A DNA stretch of 64,000 nucleotides, from the NCBI RefSeq assembly GCF_000497445.1, contig NZ_CM002285.1, positions 5,394,247 to 5,458,246 on the forward strand. Direction: 5' to 3'. A program made the position numbers and the translations under genes. This document shows, in pieces, positions 17,439 to 27,000 of this stretch. Positions within the stretch are counted from its first letter, which is position 1; every line of letters starts with the position of its first letter. The DNA is from Streptomyces roseochromogenus subsp. oscitans DS 12.976 (GTDB taxonomy: Bacteria; Actinomycetota; Actinomycetes; Streptomycetales; Streptomycetaceae). The notes beneath the pieces were generated by a model, which ran no database searches, was not told the origin of the DNA, and worked only from the letters and a program-made list of their open reading frames with translations.

Positions 17439-19037
17439 TTACCCCTTTCCCGCCGCTGCCGGCTGGAGGCGGTGGTCGATGGAGTGGCCGCCGCCTTCCC
17501 CGGAGGGGGAGGCGGCCGTCCAGCCGAGTGCGGCGGCCACCGAGTGCGGCACCGGGATGCCGCTCTCCTCCGCCCGGCGCTCGGCGATGTGTTCCTGCTG
17601 CTCGGGGAAGTGGACAAGGGGCGGCTCTGCGGCGTAGCCGGAGGCCACGGCCGTGTGCAGCGCGTTCACCAGATCGTCCACAGGAGGGTCGCCGAACGCA
17701 GCCGGATCCAGCGCGATGAACAACTGTGCGCAGTCCATGGCGCGTTCGGGCTCGGCGCGCTGCTTGTGCACCCGGGGGCTGATGGTGCCGCCGCCCAGGA
17801 TGCCGCCGAGGACCTCCGTGATCAGGGCGACGCCCAGCCCCTTGTGGCCGCCGAAGACCGGGACCGCGCCACCGCGGTCCAGTTCCTCGGGGTCGGTGGT
17901 GGGGCGGCCCTCGCGGTCCACGAGCCAGCTGTCGGGCACCGTGGTACCCCGCTGCGCGGCGTGCCGGATCTTTCCGCTGGCGACCGTGCCGGTGGCGAAG
18001 TCGACGACGAACGGCTCGTCGTGGCCGCGCGGCACGATCATGCACACGGCGTCGTTGCCCAGGGTCGCCCGTGCCGCACCCGGCGCCGCGACCCCGGGGC
18101 CGGAGATATTGAAGATCAGGCCGATCACGCCGTGCTCCACGAAGTGGTGCCGGTAGGCGGCCAGCATGCCTATGTGGTTGTTGCCGCGTACCGCGACAGT
18201 GGCCACGCCCGATTCCTTCGCCGTACGGGCGCAGGTCGCGGCGGCCAGCTCGGCGGCCACCTGGCCGAACCCGCCGTGGGCGGCCAGCACCGACACCGGA
18301 CCGCCGGCGCTGATCCACTCGAGCTCGGCGTCGGCCCGGATACCGCCCCTGGCCAACCGGTCCAGGTACATCGGCAGCAGTCCGACACCGTGCGAGAAGT
18401 GACCGCGCGCGTCGGCATCGACGAGGACCCGCGCCACCAGGCGTGCCCGGTCCGGTGTGGCGCCCGCCGCGGTGAGGGCGTCCGCCACCCCGGCGAGCAG
18501 TTCACTCCGCTTGAACCTGAGCGGCTCCGGCGCCGTCGGCTGGTCGCCGGCGGGCCGGCGTTCCGCGCGGTCGAGAGGAAGTTCCCGGTCCGCCACCCCT
18601 TGGACGGCGGCCGCGTCGTCCGCGACGACCAGGACCGCGGTGCCGCGCTCGGCCAGGTCGCGGACCAGGGTACGCAGTCGCCCGGGGTCGCCGGGCGCAG
18701 AGGTCCTGCGGGCGTCGACCACGACCGCCTCTGCGTCCGGCACCGCGCGGACCGAGCCGGCGACCACGGTGAGGGGGTCGCGTGCGGCCCGCCGTCCGCC
18801 GCCTCCGACGGGCCGCGACCCGACGCGGATCGTTCCGTACTGCGGGCGTCGCCGCCCCGTGCAAGCGTCCAGGAACGCGGCCGCTGCGTCGCGACCGCCG
18901 ATGACGGCGACCGCCTCTCCGGCCGGCACCGTGACGTTGAAGCCCGGTACGAGGATCCGCTCGTCGCCCACCGGGCCCTCGGCGACGATGAGGTCGTCGA
19001 TCCGCAGGACGGACGTGCGGACAGATGTGCTGCTCAC
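17439..19037 (-). CDS. ABC-ATPase-like domain fused to Ldh_2 family dehydrogenase
   Basis: A 532-aa protein starting at GTG 19037, six bases after GGGAG. Residues of about 170-530 are a malate/L-lactate/sulfolactate dehydrogenase-type (Ldh_2) enzyme with the family motif ARGHFSHGV, expected to reduce a 2-keto acid or oxidise a 2-hydroxy acid with NAD(P). Residues 10-160 resemble a compact ABC transporter ATPase: VPAGEAVAVIGGRDAAAAFL aligns with the P-loop but lacks its Lys, AVVVDARRTS replaces Walker B and lacks the Glu, no LSGGQ is present, and GTAVLVVADDAAAV replaces the His switch. The ABC half is therefore probably inactive and structural or regulatory. I know of no such fusion. Family members acting on sulfolactate make a sulfur link possible. 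Confidence 0.8.
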   Translation of the reverse strand: MSSTSVRTSVLRIDDLIVAEGPVGDERILVPGFNVTVPAGEAVAVIGGRDAAAAFLDACTGRRRPQYGTIRVGSRPVGGGGRRAARDPLTVVAGSVRAVPDAEAVVVDARRTSAPGDPGRLRTLVRDLAERGTAVLVVADDAAAVQGVADRELPLDRAERRPAGDQPTAPEPLRFKRSELLAGVADALTAAGATPDRARLVARVLVDADARGHFSHGVGLLPMYLDRLARGGIRADAELEWISAGGPVSVLAAHGGFGQVAAELAAATCARTAKESGVATVAVRGNNHIGMLAAYRHHFVEHGVIGLIFNISGPGVAAPGAARATLGNDAVCMIVPRGHDEPFVVDFATGTVASGKIRHAAQRGTTVPDSWLVDREGRPTTDPEELDRGGAVPVFGGHKGLGVALITEVLGGILGGGTISPRVHKQRAEPERAMDCAQLFIALDPAAFGDPPVDDLVNALHTAVASGYAAEPPLVHFPEQQEHIAERRAEESGIPVPHSVAAALGWTAASPSGEGGGHSIDHRLQPAAAGKG

Positions 19038-19057
19038 ATCAGTCTCCCGGCAGTCGG

Positions 19058-19453
19058 TCAGCTGTCGGCGACCGGCTCGAGGAACTCGAGCCGGTTGCCG
19101 AGGCTGTCGAAGGCGTAGAAGCGGTCGTGGCCGGGGAAGTTGTCGTCCCAGGTGACCTCGACGCCCTTGGCCTCCAGGCGCTTGGCGAAGGCGCGCAGGT
19201 TGCGCACGAGGATGCCGGGGTGCGCCTTCTTGCTCGGCCGGAAGTCGGCCTCGACGCCCAGGTGCACCTCCAGGCCGCCGCCGCGGAACCAGCAGCCGCC
19301 GCGGGCCGCCAGGACCGGGGGCTTCTCCAGCTCCGTCATGCCGAGGATGTCGCCCCAGAAGGCCCGGCACTGGTCCTCCGCCCCCGGGGGGATCGCGAGT
19401 TGCACGTGGTGGAGCGGGCCGAAGGCGTAGTCCTCGGTGGTCTGATCGGTCAT
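19058..19453 (-). CDS. VOC (glyoxalase/dioxygenase-like) protein
   Basis: A 131-aa vicinal oxygen chelate protein with two beta-alpha-beta-beta-beta units. The opening HHVQLAIPPGAEDQCRAFW and the closing FYAFDSLGNRLEFLEP are typical; candidate metal ligands are His 16, His near GLEVHLG, and Glu near the C-terminus. ATG 19453 follows AAGGAGAACACC. Such proteins can be isomerases, lyases, dioxygenases or resistance binders. In this operon it may modify an intermediate or bind the product. Confidence 0.85.
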   Translation of the reverse strand: MTDQTTEDYAFGPLHHVQLAIPPGAEDQCRAFWGDILGMTELEKPPVLAARGGCWFRGGGLEVHLGVEADFRPSKKAHPGILVRNLRAFAKRLEAKGVEVTWDDNFPGHDRFYAFDSLGNRLEFLEPVADS

Positions 19454-19558
19454 GCCGGTGTTCTCCTTACGGTGTGGTGTCGTCGGTCGGTCAAGGGATG
19501 GGTTGGTTGGTCCGGGACGGGTTGCGAGGGCCGGGAGACTGTGTGCCCTTGCGGGCAA

Positions 19559-20863
19559 CTACTCAAGCAGGTAGCCGAGTTCCGCCGAGAGGTCCTCGAA
19601 CGCTCCCGGCATGCCGGTTGCGGCGACGGTGAAGGTGAGGCACTTCGCAGCGTCCCGGGCCCGGTCGAGAGCCTCCTGCGGGGTCGCCCCCACGGCCCAG
19701 GCGTGCCCGGCCCGGGCGAACGAGCCGGTCACCCCGCGCAGCTTCTTGCCGACGCCGCGCAGGACGCCGACCTCGCACACGCCCGGCATGGACCGCGCCT
19801 CATCGACTCCGTCCACGGCGAGCACGTCCCCGACCGCGTCCGGGCAGGCGTACCAGATGGCCGCGTACTGCGCGGTGTCCGTCCGGGCGTCGACCTTCTT
19901 CTCGATCTCCGCCAGCGCGGGCAGTCCGAGGCTCTGCCGGGCCACGGCGTCGATCAGGTCGATGCCCGACACCCTGGCCAGCATGTAGGGGATCTCGTCC
20001 CCGGCGGGACGCAGGTGGGTCTCGATGATGTGCACCGAGCCGGCTGTGACGATCACCTCCGTGTGTGTCACGCCCGAGGTGATCTCCAGGGCGTCGAGGG
20101 CCGCGGTGACGGTGGCCTCGATGCGCTTGGCGACCTCGGCGCCCACCGGTGCCGGCAGGACGTGGCCCACCTCCACGAAGTGCTCGCGCTCGGAGATCTT
20201 CTGGGTGATGCACGCCACCACGTGCCGGCCGCCCTCGCTGATGCTCTCCACGCTGAACTCGGCGCCGGTGAGGAACTGCTCCACGAGGATCTCGGGCGAG
20301 TCCATCTCCGCGGCGCCCTCCGCCGCCCAGGCGAGCGCGCGGTCGATGTCGGACGGGGCGTCGATCCGGGCCACGCCCTCGCTGCCGACGCCTCGCAGCG
20401 GCTTGCAGATGAGCGGATACCCGGCCTCCTCGGCGAAGGCCCTGATCTCCTCGGCGTTGCGGACCACGCGGGCCGGGGTGCCGTCCACGCCCCGCTCGGC
20501 CAGCCGCTGCCGCATGCGCAGCTTGTCAGCCACCAGCTCGTAGGTATCGGCGGCGGGGGTCGGCAGGCCCAGTGCCTGTCCGATGGCCGCGGTCTTCTCG
20601 GTGTCCTTCTCGGTGTAGTTGGTGATCAGGTCGACCGGGTCGGTGCGGTGCACGAACTCGGCCGCCGCGACCCACTCCGCGACAGGCGCGTCGGCACGCA
20701 GCACGATCAGGCGCTGGATCTTCTCGGGGTGGACCAGTCGCGGCACGACGTCCTGGCGGCAGATCACGCTGGTGCGCAGGCCGGGTTCCACCGCGCGGGC
20801 ACGTTCCGGGAGATCACGGCCGCCGCTGATGATCAGCAGGTGGCGCGGGTTCGGATCGGGCAT
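19559..20863 (-). CDS. ATP-grasp ligase (upstream copy)
   Basis: A 434-aa ATP-dependent carboxylate-amine ligase, related to the protein at 12717. It shows the N-terminal LLIISGGRDLPERA, the ATP-binding YPLICKPLRGVGSEGVARI, EILVEQFLTGAEFSVES, and the metal site HTEVIVTAGSVHIIETHLR. A C-terminal accessory domain follows. It is the second gene of the minus operon, after the exporter. Likely forms an amide between an amino acid and a pathway intermediate. Confidence 0.9.
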   Translation of the reverse strand: MPDPNPRHLLIISGGRDLPERARAVEPGLRTSVICRQDVVPRLVHPEKIQRLIVLRADAPVAEWVAAAEFVHRTDPVDLITNYTEKDTEKTAAIGQALGLPTPAADTYELVADKLRMRQRLAERGVDGTPARVVRNAEEIRAFAEEAGYPLICKPLRGVGSEGVARIDAPSDIDRALAWAAEGAAEMDSPEILVEQFLTGAEFSVESISEGGRHVVACITQKISEREHFVEVGHVLPAPVGAEVAKRIEATVTAALDALEITSGVTHTEVIVTAGSVHIIETHLRPAGDEIPYMLARVSGIDLIDAVARQSLGLPALAEIEKKVDARTDTAQYAAIWYACPDAVGDVLAVDGVDEARSMPGVCEVGVLRGVGKKLRGVTGSFARAGHAWAVGATPQEALDRARDAAKCLTFTVAATGMPGAFEDLSAELGYLLE

Positions 20864-20944
20864 CGGGTTGCCTCCTTGGGCCGTTGGGCTGCGGTGGGAT
20901 GCGGGGGATGCGGAGCGACAGGCGGGGCGCCGCGTCGTAGGGGG

Positions 20945-22285
20945 CTATGGGGCGGCGGTCACCGGTGCGGCCGCCGGCTCGCCGGTGCCGGCGGATGCGG
21001 TGGCGGCAGGCTCGGTGGCGTGGGCCCGGGCGCGCCTGCGTTCGACGCGGTCGGCCGACGTACGGGCGGCGAAACCGGCGAGCGCGAAGGCGGCGGCCAG
21101 GCCGAGCCAGCCCCACGGGCCGACGGCCATGGCCGAGGTGACCAGCAGGGGGCCGACGATGTCCCGGGCGGACTCGCCCAGTTGGAAGACCGCGAGGTAC
21201 CGGCTGCGGGCGTCGGCCGGGGAGAGGTTGAAGGAGACCTCCCAGGCCGCGGAGGAGTGCAGGTTCTCGCCCACGGTCAGCAGCAGCACCCCGAGCACCA
21301 GCAGCGCGCAGGCCGCCGCACTGCCCACGTAGTGCGCCGCGAGAACGGCGACGGCGGCCACAGCCAGGGCCAGGCCCGCGGTGACCATGCCCCGGACCGC
21401 CTTGGCGGTGGAGTCGGTCAGCCGGGTCCAGCGGACCTGGGTGAGGGCGGTGATCACCGTGTTGACGATCAGTACGGCGCTGACCAGCTGACGCGGCGCG
21501 TCCGTGTGGGCGGAGATCCACAGCGGAAGGCCGACGAAGAGCACCGAGTCGTGCAGCGCCAGCACGCCGTTGAATCCGCTCAGGGCGAGGAAGGGCCACT
21601 CCCGCAGCGGCCGGCGATCGGCGGCCGGGGCCTCTTCGGTGGCGTCGCCCGGGGCCGCGGTGGCCGGCGCCGACGAGTCCCGTGCGGGCTCGTACCGGTG
21701 CAGACTCCAGATCAGCGCGGCCATCACGAGGAACGACAGGGCGTTGCCGAGCGCCAGGGAGTCGTAGGCGACCCGGGTGTCGTAGGACAGGGCGATGCCG
21801 GCGAGCAGCGCGCCGAGCGAGAGACCCACGTTGCGTACGGCACGCAGGAAGGCCATGGTGCGGGTGCGCTGCTGCTTGGTGAAGAGGGTGCCGACCATGG
21901 CCTGGTTGATCGGCGGGCCGGCCTTCTCGGCCAGGGTCGTGGCGCAGATGACGGCGAGGAACGCCGGGAAGCTGTGCACGAGCAGGTAGAGGCTGTAGGT
22001 GACGACCCGCCACAGGTGCAGCGCCACCATCGTGCGGCGCGGGCCGATCCGGTCCGCCAGCATCCCGGTCGGCACAGAGGCCACCATCCCGGCGACACCG
22101 GCGATGGAGAGGCCGAGAGCGACCTGGTACGCGGGCAGTCCGACGCTGCGGGTGAAGAAGAGCATGCTGCCGGTCAGGAAGAGCCCCGTACCGATCGAGC
22201 CCGCAAAGGCGTTGAGCGTCAGCACGCGCGCGGCCCCGGGAGGCGGCAACGCGTCGAGGAGCTTTCGCGTTATCGGTCGTTGCAT
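20945..22285 (-). CDS. MFS transporter
   Basis: A 446-aa membrane protein with about twelve hydrophobic segments, e.g. SIGTGLFLTGSMLFF and ALLVLGVLLLTVGENL. The loop MLADRIGPRRT between segments 2 and 3 is the conserved MFS motif. ATG 22285 follows GAGGAACC; a slightly earlier in-frame ATG exists. As first gene of the biosynthetic operon it is the likely product exporter and self-resistance gene. Confidence 0.92.
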   Translation of the reverse strand: MQRPITRKLLDALPPPGAARVLTLNAFAGSIGTGLFLTGSMLFFTRSVGLPAYQVALGLSIAGVAGMVASVPTGMLADRIGPRRTMVALHLWRVVTYSLYLLVHSFPAFLAVICATTLAEKAGPPINQAMVGTLFTKQQRTRTMAFLRAVRNVGLSLGALLAGIALSYDTRVAYDSLALGNALSFLVMAALIWSLHRYEPARDSSAPATAAPGDATEEAPAADRRPLREWPFLALSGFNGVLALHDSVLFVGLPLWISAHTDAPRQLVSAVLIVNTVITALTQVRWTRLTDSTAKAVRGMVTAGLALAVAAVAVLAAHYVGSAAACALLVLGVLLLTVGENLHSSAAWEVSFNLSPADARSRYLAVFQLGESARDIVGPLLVTSAMAVGPWGWLGLAAAFALAGFAARTSADRVERRRARAHATEPAATASAGTGEPAAAPVTAAP

Positions 22286-22416
22286 GGTTCCTCGCATTTC
22301 GAGGGTGCACTGGTCGGAATTCATCCTGGGGGCCCGGAAGTTGCGGGTCCAGCCCGTCCGCATGCGTGCGCAGGCCATGGCGTCAGCACGCCAGGATGCG
22401 TTCCGTCTCAGCACCC

Positions 22417-22437
22417 GAGACACCCCTGAGGTGTCTC
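22417..22437. promoter_or_regulatory. palindrome in the divergent promoter region
   Basis: GAGACACC and GGTGTCTC form perfect 8-bp arms around a 5-nt centre. It lies in the 299-bp gap between the divergent MFS and nucleotide-sugar dehydrogenase operons. It is a good candidate operator for a regulator of both operons. Confidence 0.5.
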
Positions 22438-22584
22438 ACATGCCGAGAATCCGGGGCGTCGCGGCAGCTCCCCGTCATGTCGGTCCGTCGGGCGCGGGAT
22501 CTGTGGACCGGGTGCCGGAACGCCGGTCAGGATCTGACCCTGCGTTGTCCGAAACGCATCCCGACACGTACTGCGGAGGATTCG

Positions 22585-24057
22585 ATGACCCCGGAGAACT
22601 CCGGCCCCTTGCTTGTCGACCGCATTCCCGCGATTCCCGGCTCCCTGGCCGATCCGCTTTCCGATCTGCTTTCCGCGTCGGTTTCCGAGACGCTTCCCAG
22701 CTCCGTCTCCGGCTCTCTCTCCGAAACGCGACTGGATTCCCTCCCCGCGGAACTGGATCCTGAATACTCCGGAAACGGCGCGTTCTTCACCGCGGATCCC
22801 CTGACGCATCCCGAGGTCGCCGTCGTCGGACTGGGTTACGCCGGGCTCCCGGTCGCGGTGTCGGCCGCGGCCGCCGGGTACGTCACCTGCGGCATCGACC
22901 TCCGCGCCGAGGTGGTGGACAGCCTCAACGCCGGCCGGCCGCTCGTGGACACCGTGTCCGCCGAGCAACTCGCCGGAATCCGCACGCGGTTCGCCGCGAC
23001 CACCGACCCTGCGGTACTGGCGCGCTGCACCGTCGTGGTCGTGTGCGTGCCCACCCCCGTCGACGAGCGGGGCCGGCCCGACCTGGCGCTGCTGACGGCC
23101 GCGGTGACCACGGTCCGCGACCATCTGCGCCCCGGCCAGCTCGTCATCATCGAGTCGACCACCTACCCGGGCACCACGGACGGCGTCGTCCGCGCCGTCC
23201 TGGAGGAGTCCGGGCTGCGGGCGGGCGACGACTTCGCCCTGGCGTTCTCCCCCGAACGCGTCGATCCGGGCAACCGCGACTTCGCCTTCCACAACACGCC
23301 CAAGGTGGTCGGCGGGTTCAGCGACCGCTGCCGGGACCGGGCCGCGGCCTTCTACACGCGGCTCACCGAGCGGGTGCACGTCACCCGGAGCACCCGCGAG
23401 GCGGAGGCCGCGAAGATACTTGAGAACACCTTCCGGCAGGTCAACATCGCGCTGGTCAACGAGTTCGCCCGGGTCTGCCACCGGCTGGGCGTGGACGTCT
23501 GGGACACCATCGACGCGGCGGCCACCAAGCCGTTCGGCTTCATGCCGTTCCGGCCCGGCGCCGGAGTGGGCGGGCACTGCATCCCCGTCGACCCGCTCTA
23601 CCTCGCCCATCGCGCACGCGAAGCCGGCTACCCCTTCAGCCTGGTCGAGGCGGCCCAGACGGTGAACGACGCGATGCCGCTGTGGGTGGCGGAGCGGGCG
23701 ATCGCCGAACTCGGCGCCCAAGACGTCACCGCGGCCGGCGCGCGCGTGCTGCTGCTCGGCGTCACCTACAAGCCGGACGTGGCCGACGTACGGCACTCAC
23801 CGGCCGTTCCACTGGCCGAGGCGCTCCTGGCGTCCGGAGTGCGGGTCTCCTACCACGATCCGTACGTCGACGTGTTCGAGGCGGCGGGTACGGTCCTGCC
23901 CGCCGTCGAAGGCGAGCTTTCCGAGGCCGTCGCGGCCGCCGACCTGGTGGTTCTGGTCCAGCGGCACGGCTGCTACCCGGCAGACCTGCTGGCCGGGGCC
24001 CGCCGGGTCATGGACGCCACCGGTCCCGCGTCCGCCCCGAACACGGCCCAGCTCTGA
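22585..24057 (+). CDS. nucleotide-sugar 6-dehydrogenase (UDP-HexNAc/UDP-Glc type)
   Basis: Predicted NAD-dependent four-electron oxidation of a UDP-sugar to a uronic acid, 490 aa. ATG 22585 follows GGAGG by five bases. The Rossmann motif VAVVGLGYAGLPVAV begins near residue 75. The catalytic Cys lies in GVGGHCIPVDPLYL. The preceding PFGFMPFRPG resembles WbpA/WecC-type UDP-N-acetylhexosamine dehydrogenases more than UDP-glucose enzymes. The first 70 residues are an extra Ser/Leu/Asp/Pro-rich leader with repeats. It heads the plus operon and may supply a uronic acid donor to the GT2 enzyme. Confidence 0.9.
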   Translation: MTPENSGPLLVDRIPAIPGSLADPLSDLLSASVSETLPSSVSGSLSETRLDSLPAELDPEYSGNGAFFTADPLTHPEVAVVGLGYAGLPVAVSAAAAGYVTCGIDLRAEVVDSLNAGRPLVDTVSAEQLAGIRTRFAATTDPAVLARCTVVVVCVPTPVDERGRPDLALLTAAVTTVRDHLRPGQLVIIESTTYPGTTDGVVRAVLEESGLRAGDDFALAFSPERVDPGNRDFAFHNTPKVVGGFSDRCRDRAAAFYTRLTERVHVTRSTREAEAAKILENTFRQVNIALVNEFARVCHRLGVDVWDTIDAAATKPFGFMPFRPGAGVGGHCIPVDPLYLAHRAREAGYPFSLVEAAQTVNDAMPLWVAERAIAELGAQDVTAAGARVLLLGVTYKPDVADVRHSPAVPLAEALLASGVRVSYHDPYVDVFEAAGTVLPAVEGELSEAVAAADLVVLVQRHGCYPADLLAGARRVMDATGPASAPNTAQL

Positions 24058-24087
24058 GCGGGCGATACCACCATGAAGGAGACAAGG

Positions 24088-27000
24088 ATGGAGGGCACCC
24101 TCGCCCGCATCGCGGACCGGGTGACGCGAACCCCGCAGGCCACGGCTCTGCGCACGCCCGCCGGGTCGTGGACCTACCAGCAGCTGTGGGACGACGCGGG
24201 TCGCATCGCCGCAGCCCTGCGCACGAGCGCCGGGGTACGGCCCGGCGGGCTCGTCGCCGTACAGCTGCCGTCCGGGCCGGATGCGGTGGCCGCGATGCTC
24301 GGCGTGTGGCGGGCCGGCGCGGCCTTCCTGCCGATCGACGTGACGACACCGGCCGAGCGGCGTGCCTACCTGCTCACGCACTCCGGTGCCACGGTCCTCA
24401 TCGGCACCGCCGGGGCCGGCGACACTGCCGTCCCGCCGCACGGCATCCCGGTCCTCACCCTGGACGGCTGCCGCCGCGACGGCGCCGGACAGTCCGCCCT
24501 CGCCGAGCCGGGCGGCCCCGCCTACGTCATCTACACCTCCGGGTCCACCGGAACCCCCAAGGGCGTACTGGTCGAACACCCCGCGCTGGGCGGCCATGTG
24601 GACGCGGTCGTCGACAGCTTCGGCCTGACCGACCGCGACACCGTGCTGCAGTTCGCCAGCATCGGATTCGACGTGGCTCAGGAGGAGATCTGGCCCACCC
24701 TGGCTGCGGGCGGCACCCTCGCCTTCCAGGCCGGGTTCCACGCCTCCGGTCTGCTCGACGCCGCGTTGCTCGCCGAGCTAGTCGCCGGGCTCGGTGTCAC
24801 GGTGCTCCAACTGCCCACCGCCTACTGGCGGATGCTCTGCGCGGAGTTGGATACCCGGCCGGACATCCGGTTCGCGTCGGTCCGCCTCGTGGTCATCGGC
24901 GGTGAGAACGCCACCCTGCGCGACGCCGAGGTGCACCGCCGCACCTCTCTGGCCGGCGCCGAACTCGCCAATGGCTACGGCCCGACCGAGACCGTCATCA
25001 CAGCGACCCTGCATCAGATCCCACCCGACGGCCCGCTCGACAGCCGCACCGGTAGCCTGCCCATCGGCGTCGCCCTGGGCGACCGGCAGCTCCACGTCCT
25101 GGACCAGGACCTGCGCCCGGTCGGTCCCGGCGGCCAGGGCGAACTGTGGATCGGCGGCAATCTGCTGGCCTCCGGCTACCTCCACGACCCCGGGCGCACC
25201 GAGGAACGGTTCCGCCCGGACCCCTTCGCCGAGCGACCCGGTGCACGGATGTACCGCACCGGTGACCTCGTCCTCGTCCGCTCCGACGGAGCCCTGGAGT
25301 TCCTCGGCCGGGTCGACAACCAGGTCAAAGTGCGTGGCTACCGCATCGAACTCGACGAGGTCGACCGGCACCTGCGCGACCTCGACGGCGTGCTCGACGC
25401 CGTCAGCTTCGTCCTGGACACAGGGGACGACACCACCGCAGGAGGCGCGAAGCAACTGGCCGCCGCCGTCGTCACCGCCCCGGGCGGCCCCACCCCGGCC
25501 GGTGTCCAGGAGCGGCTCGCCGCCTCCGTGCCGGGCTACCTCGTGCCGAGCCGTGTGCTGGCGCTCGACGAACTGCCCATGACCACCTCCGGGAAGGTGG
25601 ACCGCAACGCGGCCCGCGATCTGGCCGAGCGGCTCCATGCCCGTCCGTCCGCCCCAGCCCAGCGCGGGAAGGCGGAACCGGCCCCCCTGCCTGCAGCCGA
25701 CGACGATCCGGTCGCGATCGTGACCTCGCTCATCGCGCGGCTGCTCCAGACCCCGCACGCGGGCCCCGCCGACGACTTCTTCCTCCTGGGCGGCGACTCC
25801 CTGGTCGCCATGCGAGTCACCGCGCTCGCCCGCCAGGCCGGCGTCCCGCTACGCCCGGCCGACCTGCTGCGAGGCAGGACCGCCCGCGCGGCCGTGACGC
25901 TGGCCGGAACCCGCGAGCGCGCCGTGCCGCCGGCCGACGGCCCGGGGCAGGAACGGGAACGGGTATCCGGTGCCCCGGGACAGGAGCGGCACACCGGTGT
26001 CGTGGGCCTACTGCCCGCCCAGTGCCGCTGGCTGCACGACGGCCCGCTGCCGGAGCGCGACCACTTCAACCTCAACGCTGTGTTCAGCGTGCCCGCCGGG
26101 CTCGGTCGCGAGACCGTCACCGCCGTCGCGCGCACCCTGCTGGAGCGGCACCCGGCGCTTCGCTCCGCGCTGCGTGACGGCGATGTCATGGTCGACATCC
26201 GGCCCGTGGACGCGGAGGCCGCCGTCGCCTGCCACCGGCTCGCCAAGGTTCCGGAGGCGGAGCTCACCGGCCGGATCGAGGACCTGCTCGCGGGCGCGCA
26301 GCGCACGCTGTCGCTGCCCGAGGGCCGGGTTTTCCAACTGCTCCATGTGGACCTCGGCGACGCTCCCGGCCGTCTGCTGATGACCGTTCACCACTTCGTT
26401 CTCGACGGGGTCGCCATGGGGCTTCTCGTCGACGAACTGGAGGCCGCCCTCGACCTGCACCTCGGGCGCCCCTGCGACCGGCTGGCCCCGACCGCCACCG
26501 TCTTCGGCCTGCACACCGCCGTCTCCGCCTGGGTCACCAGCGACCAGGCCCGCGGCGACTTCGCCTGCTGGACCACCGAACTCGCAAGCTCTTGGGAGGC
26601 GTTGACGCCAACGCGACAGAACGGCCCCGCGCTCCTGCCCAGCCTGCGCACCCACCGCTTCCGGCTCTCCCCGCAGCTGACCCACCGCATCATGCACGAG
26701 CTGCCCGCGCTCGGCCTCCCCGCCCACGACTTCGCACTCGGCTGCCTCGTCGGCGGCCTCGCCCAGTGGAGCGGAGAGGCGGCGCACGCGGTGGACGTCT
26801 ACGCCCACAGCCGGGACACCAGCATCGGCGACCTGGACGTCAGCAACACCGTGGGATACCTGCAGAGCACCTTCCCGGCCGTGCTGCGCTGGCACGGCGA
26901 CGGACTGGAGAACCTCCGTCACACCCTGGCCGTTCTCGACCGGTTGCCCGCCCGCCGCTACGGGTTCGACGCCCTCCGCTACGGCTCCCCGCACGCCGGG

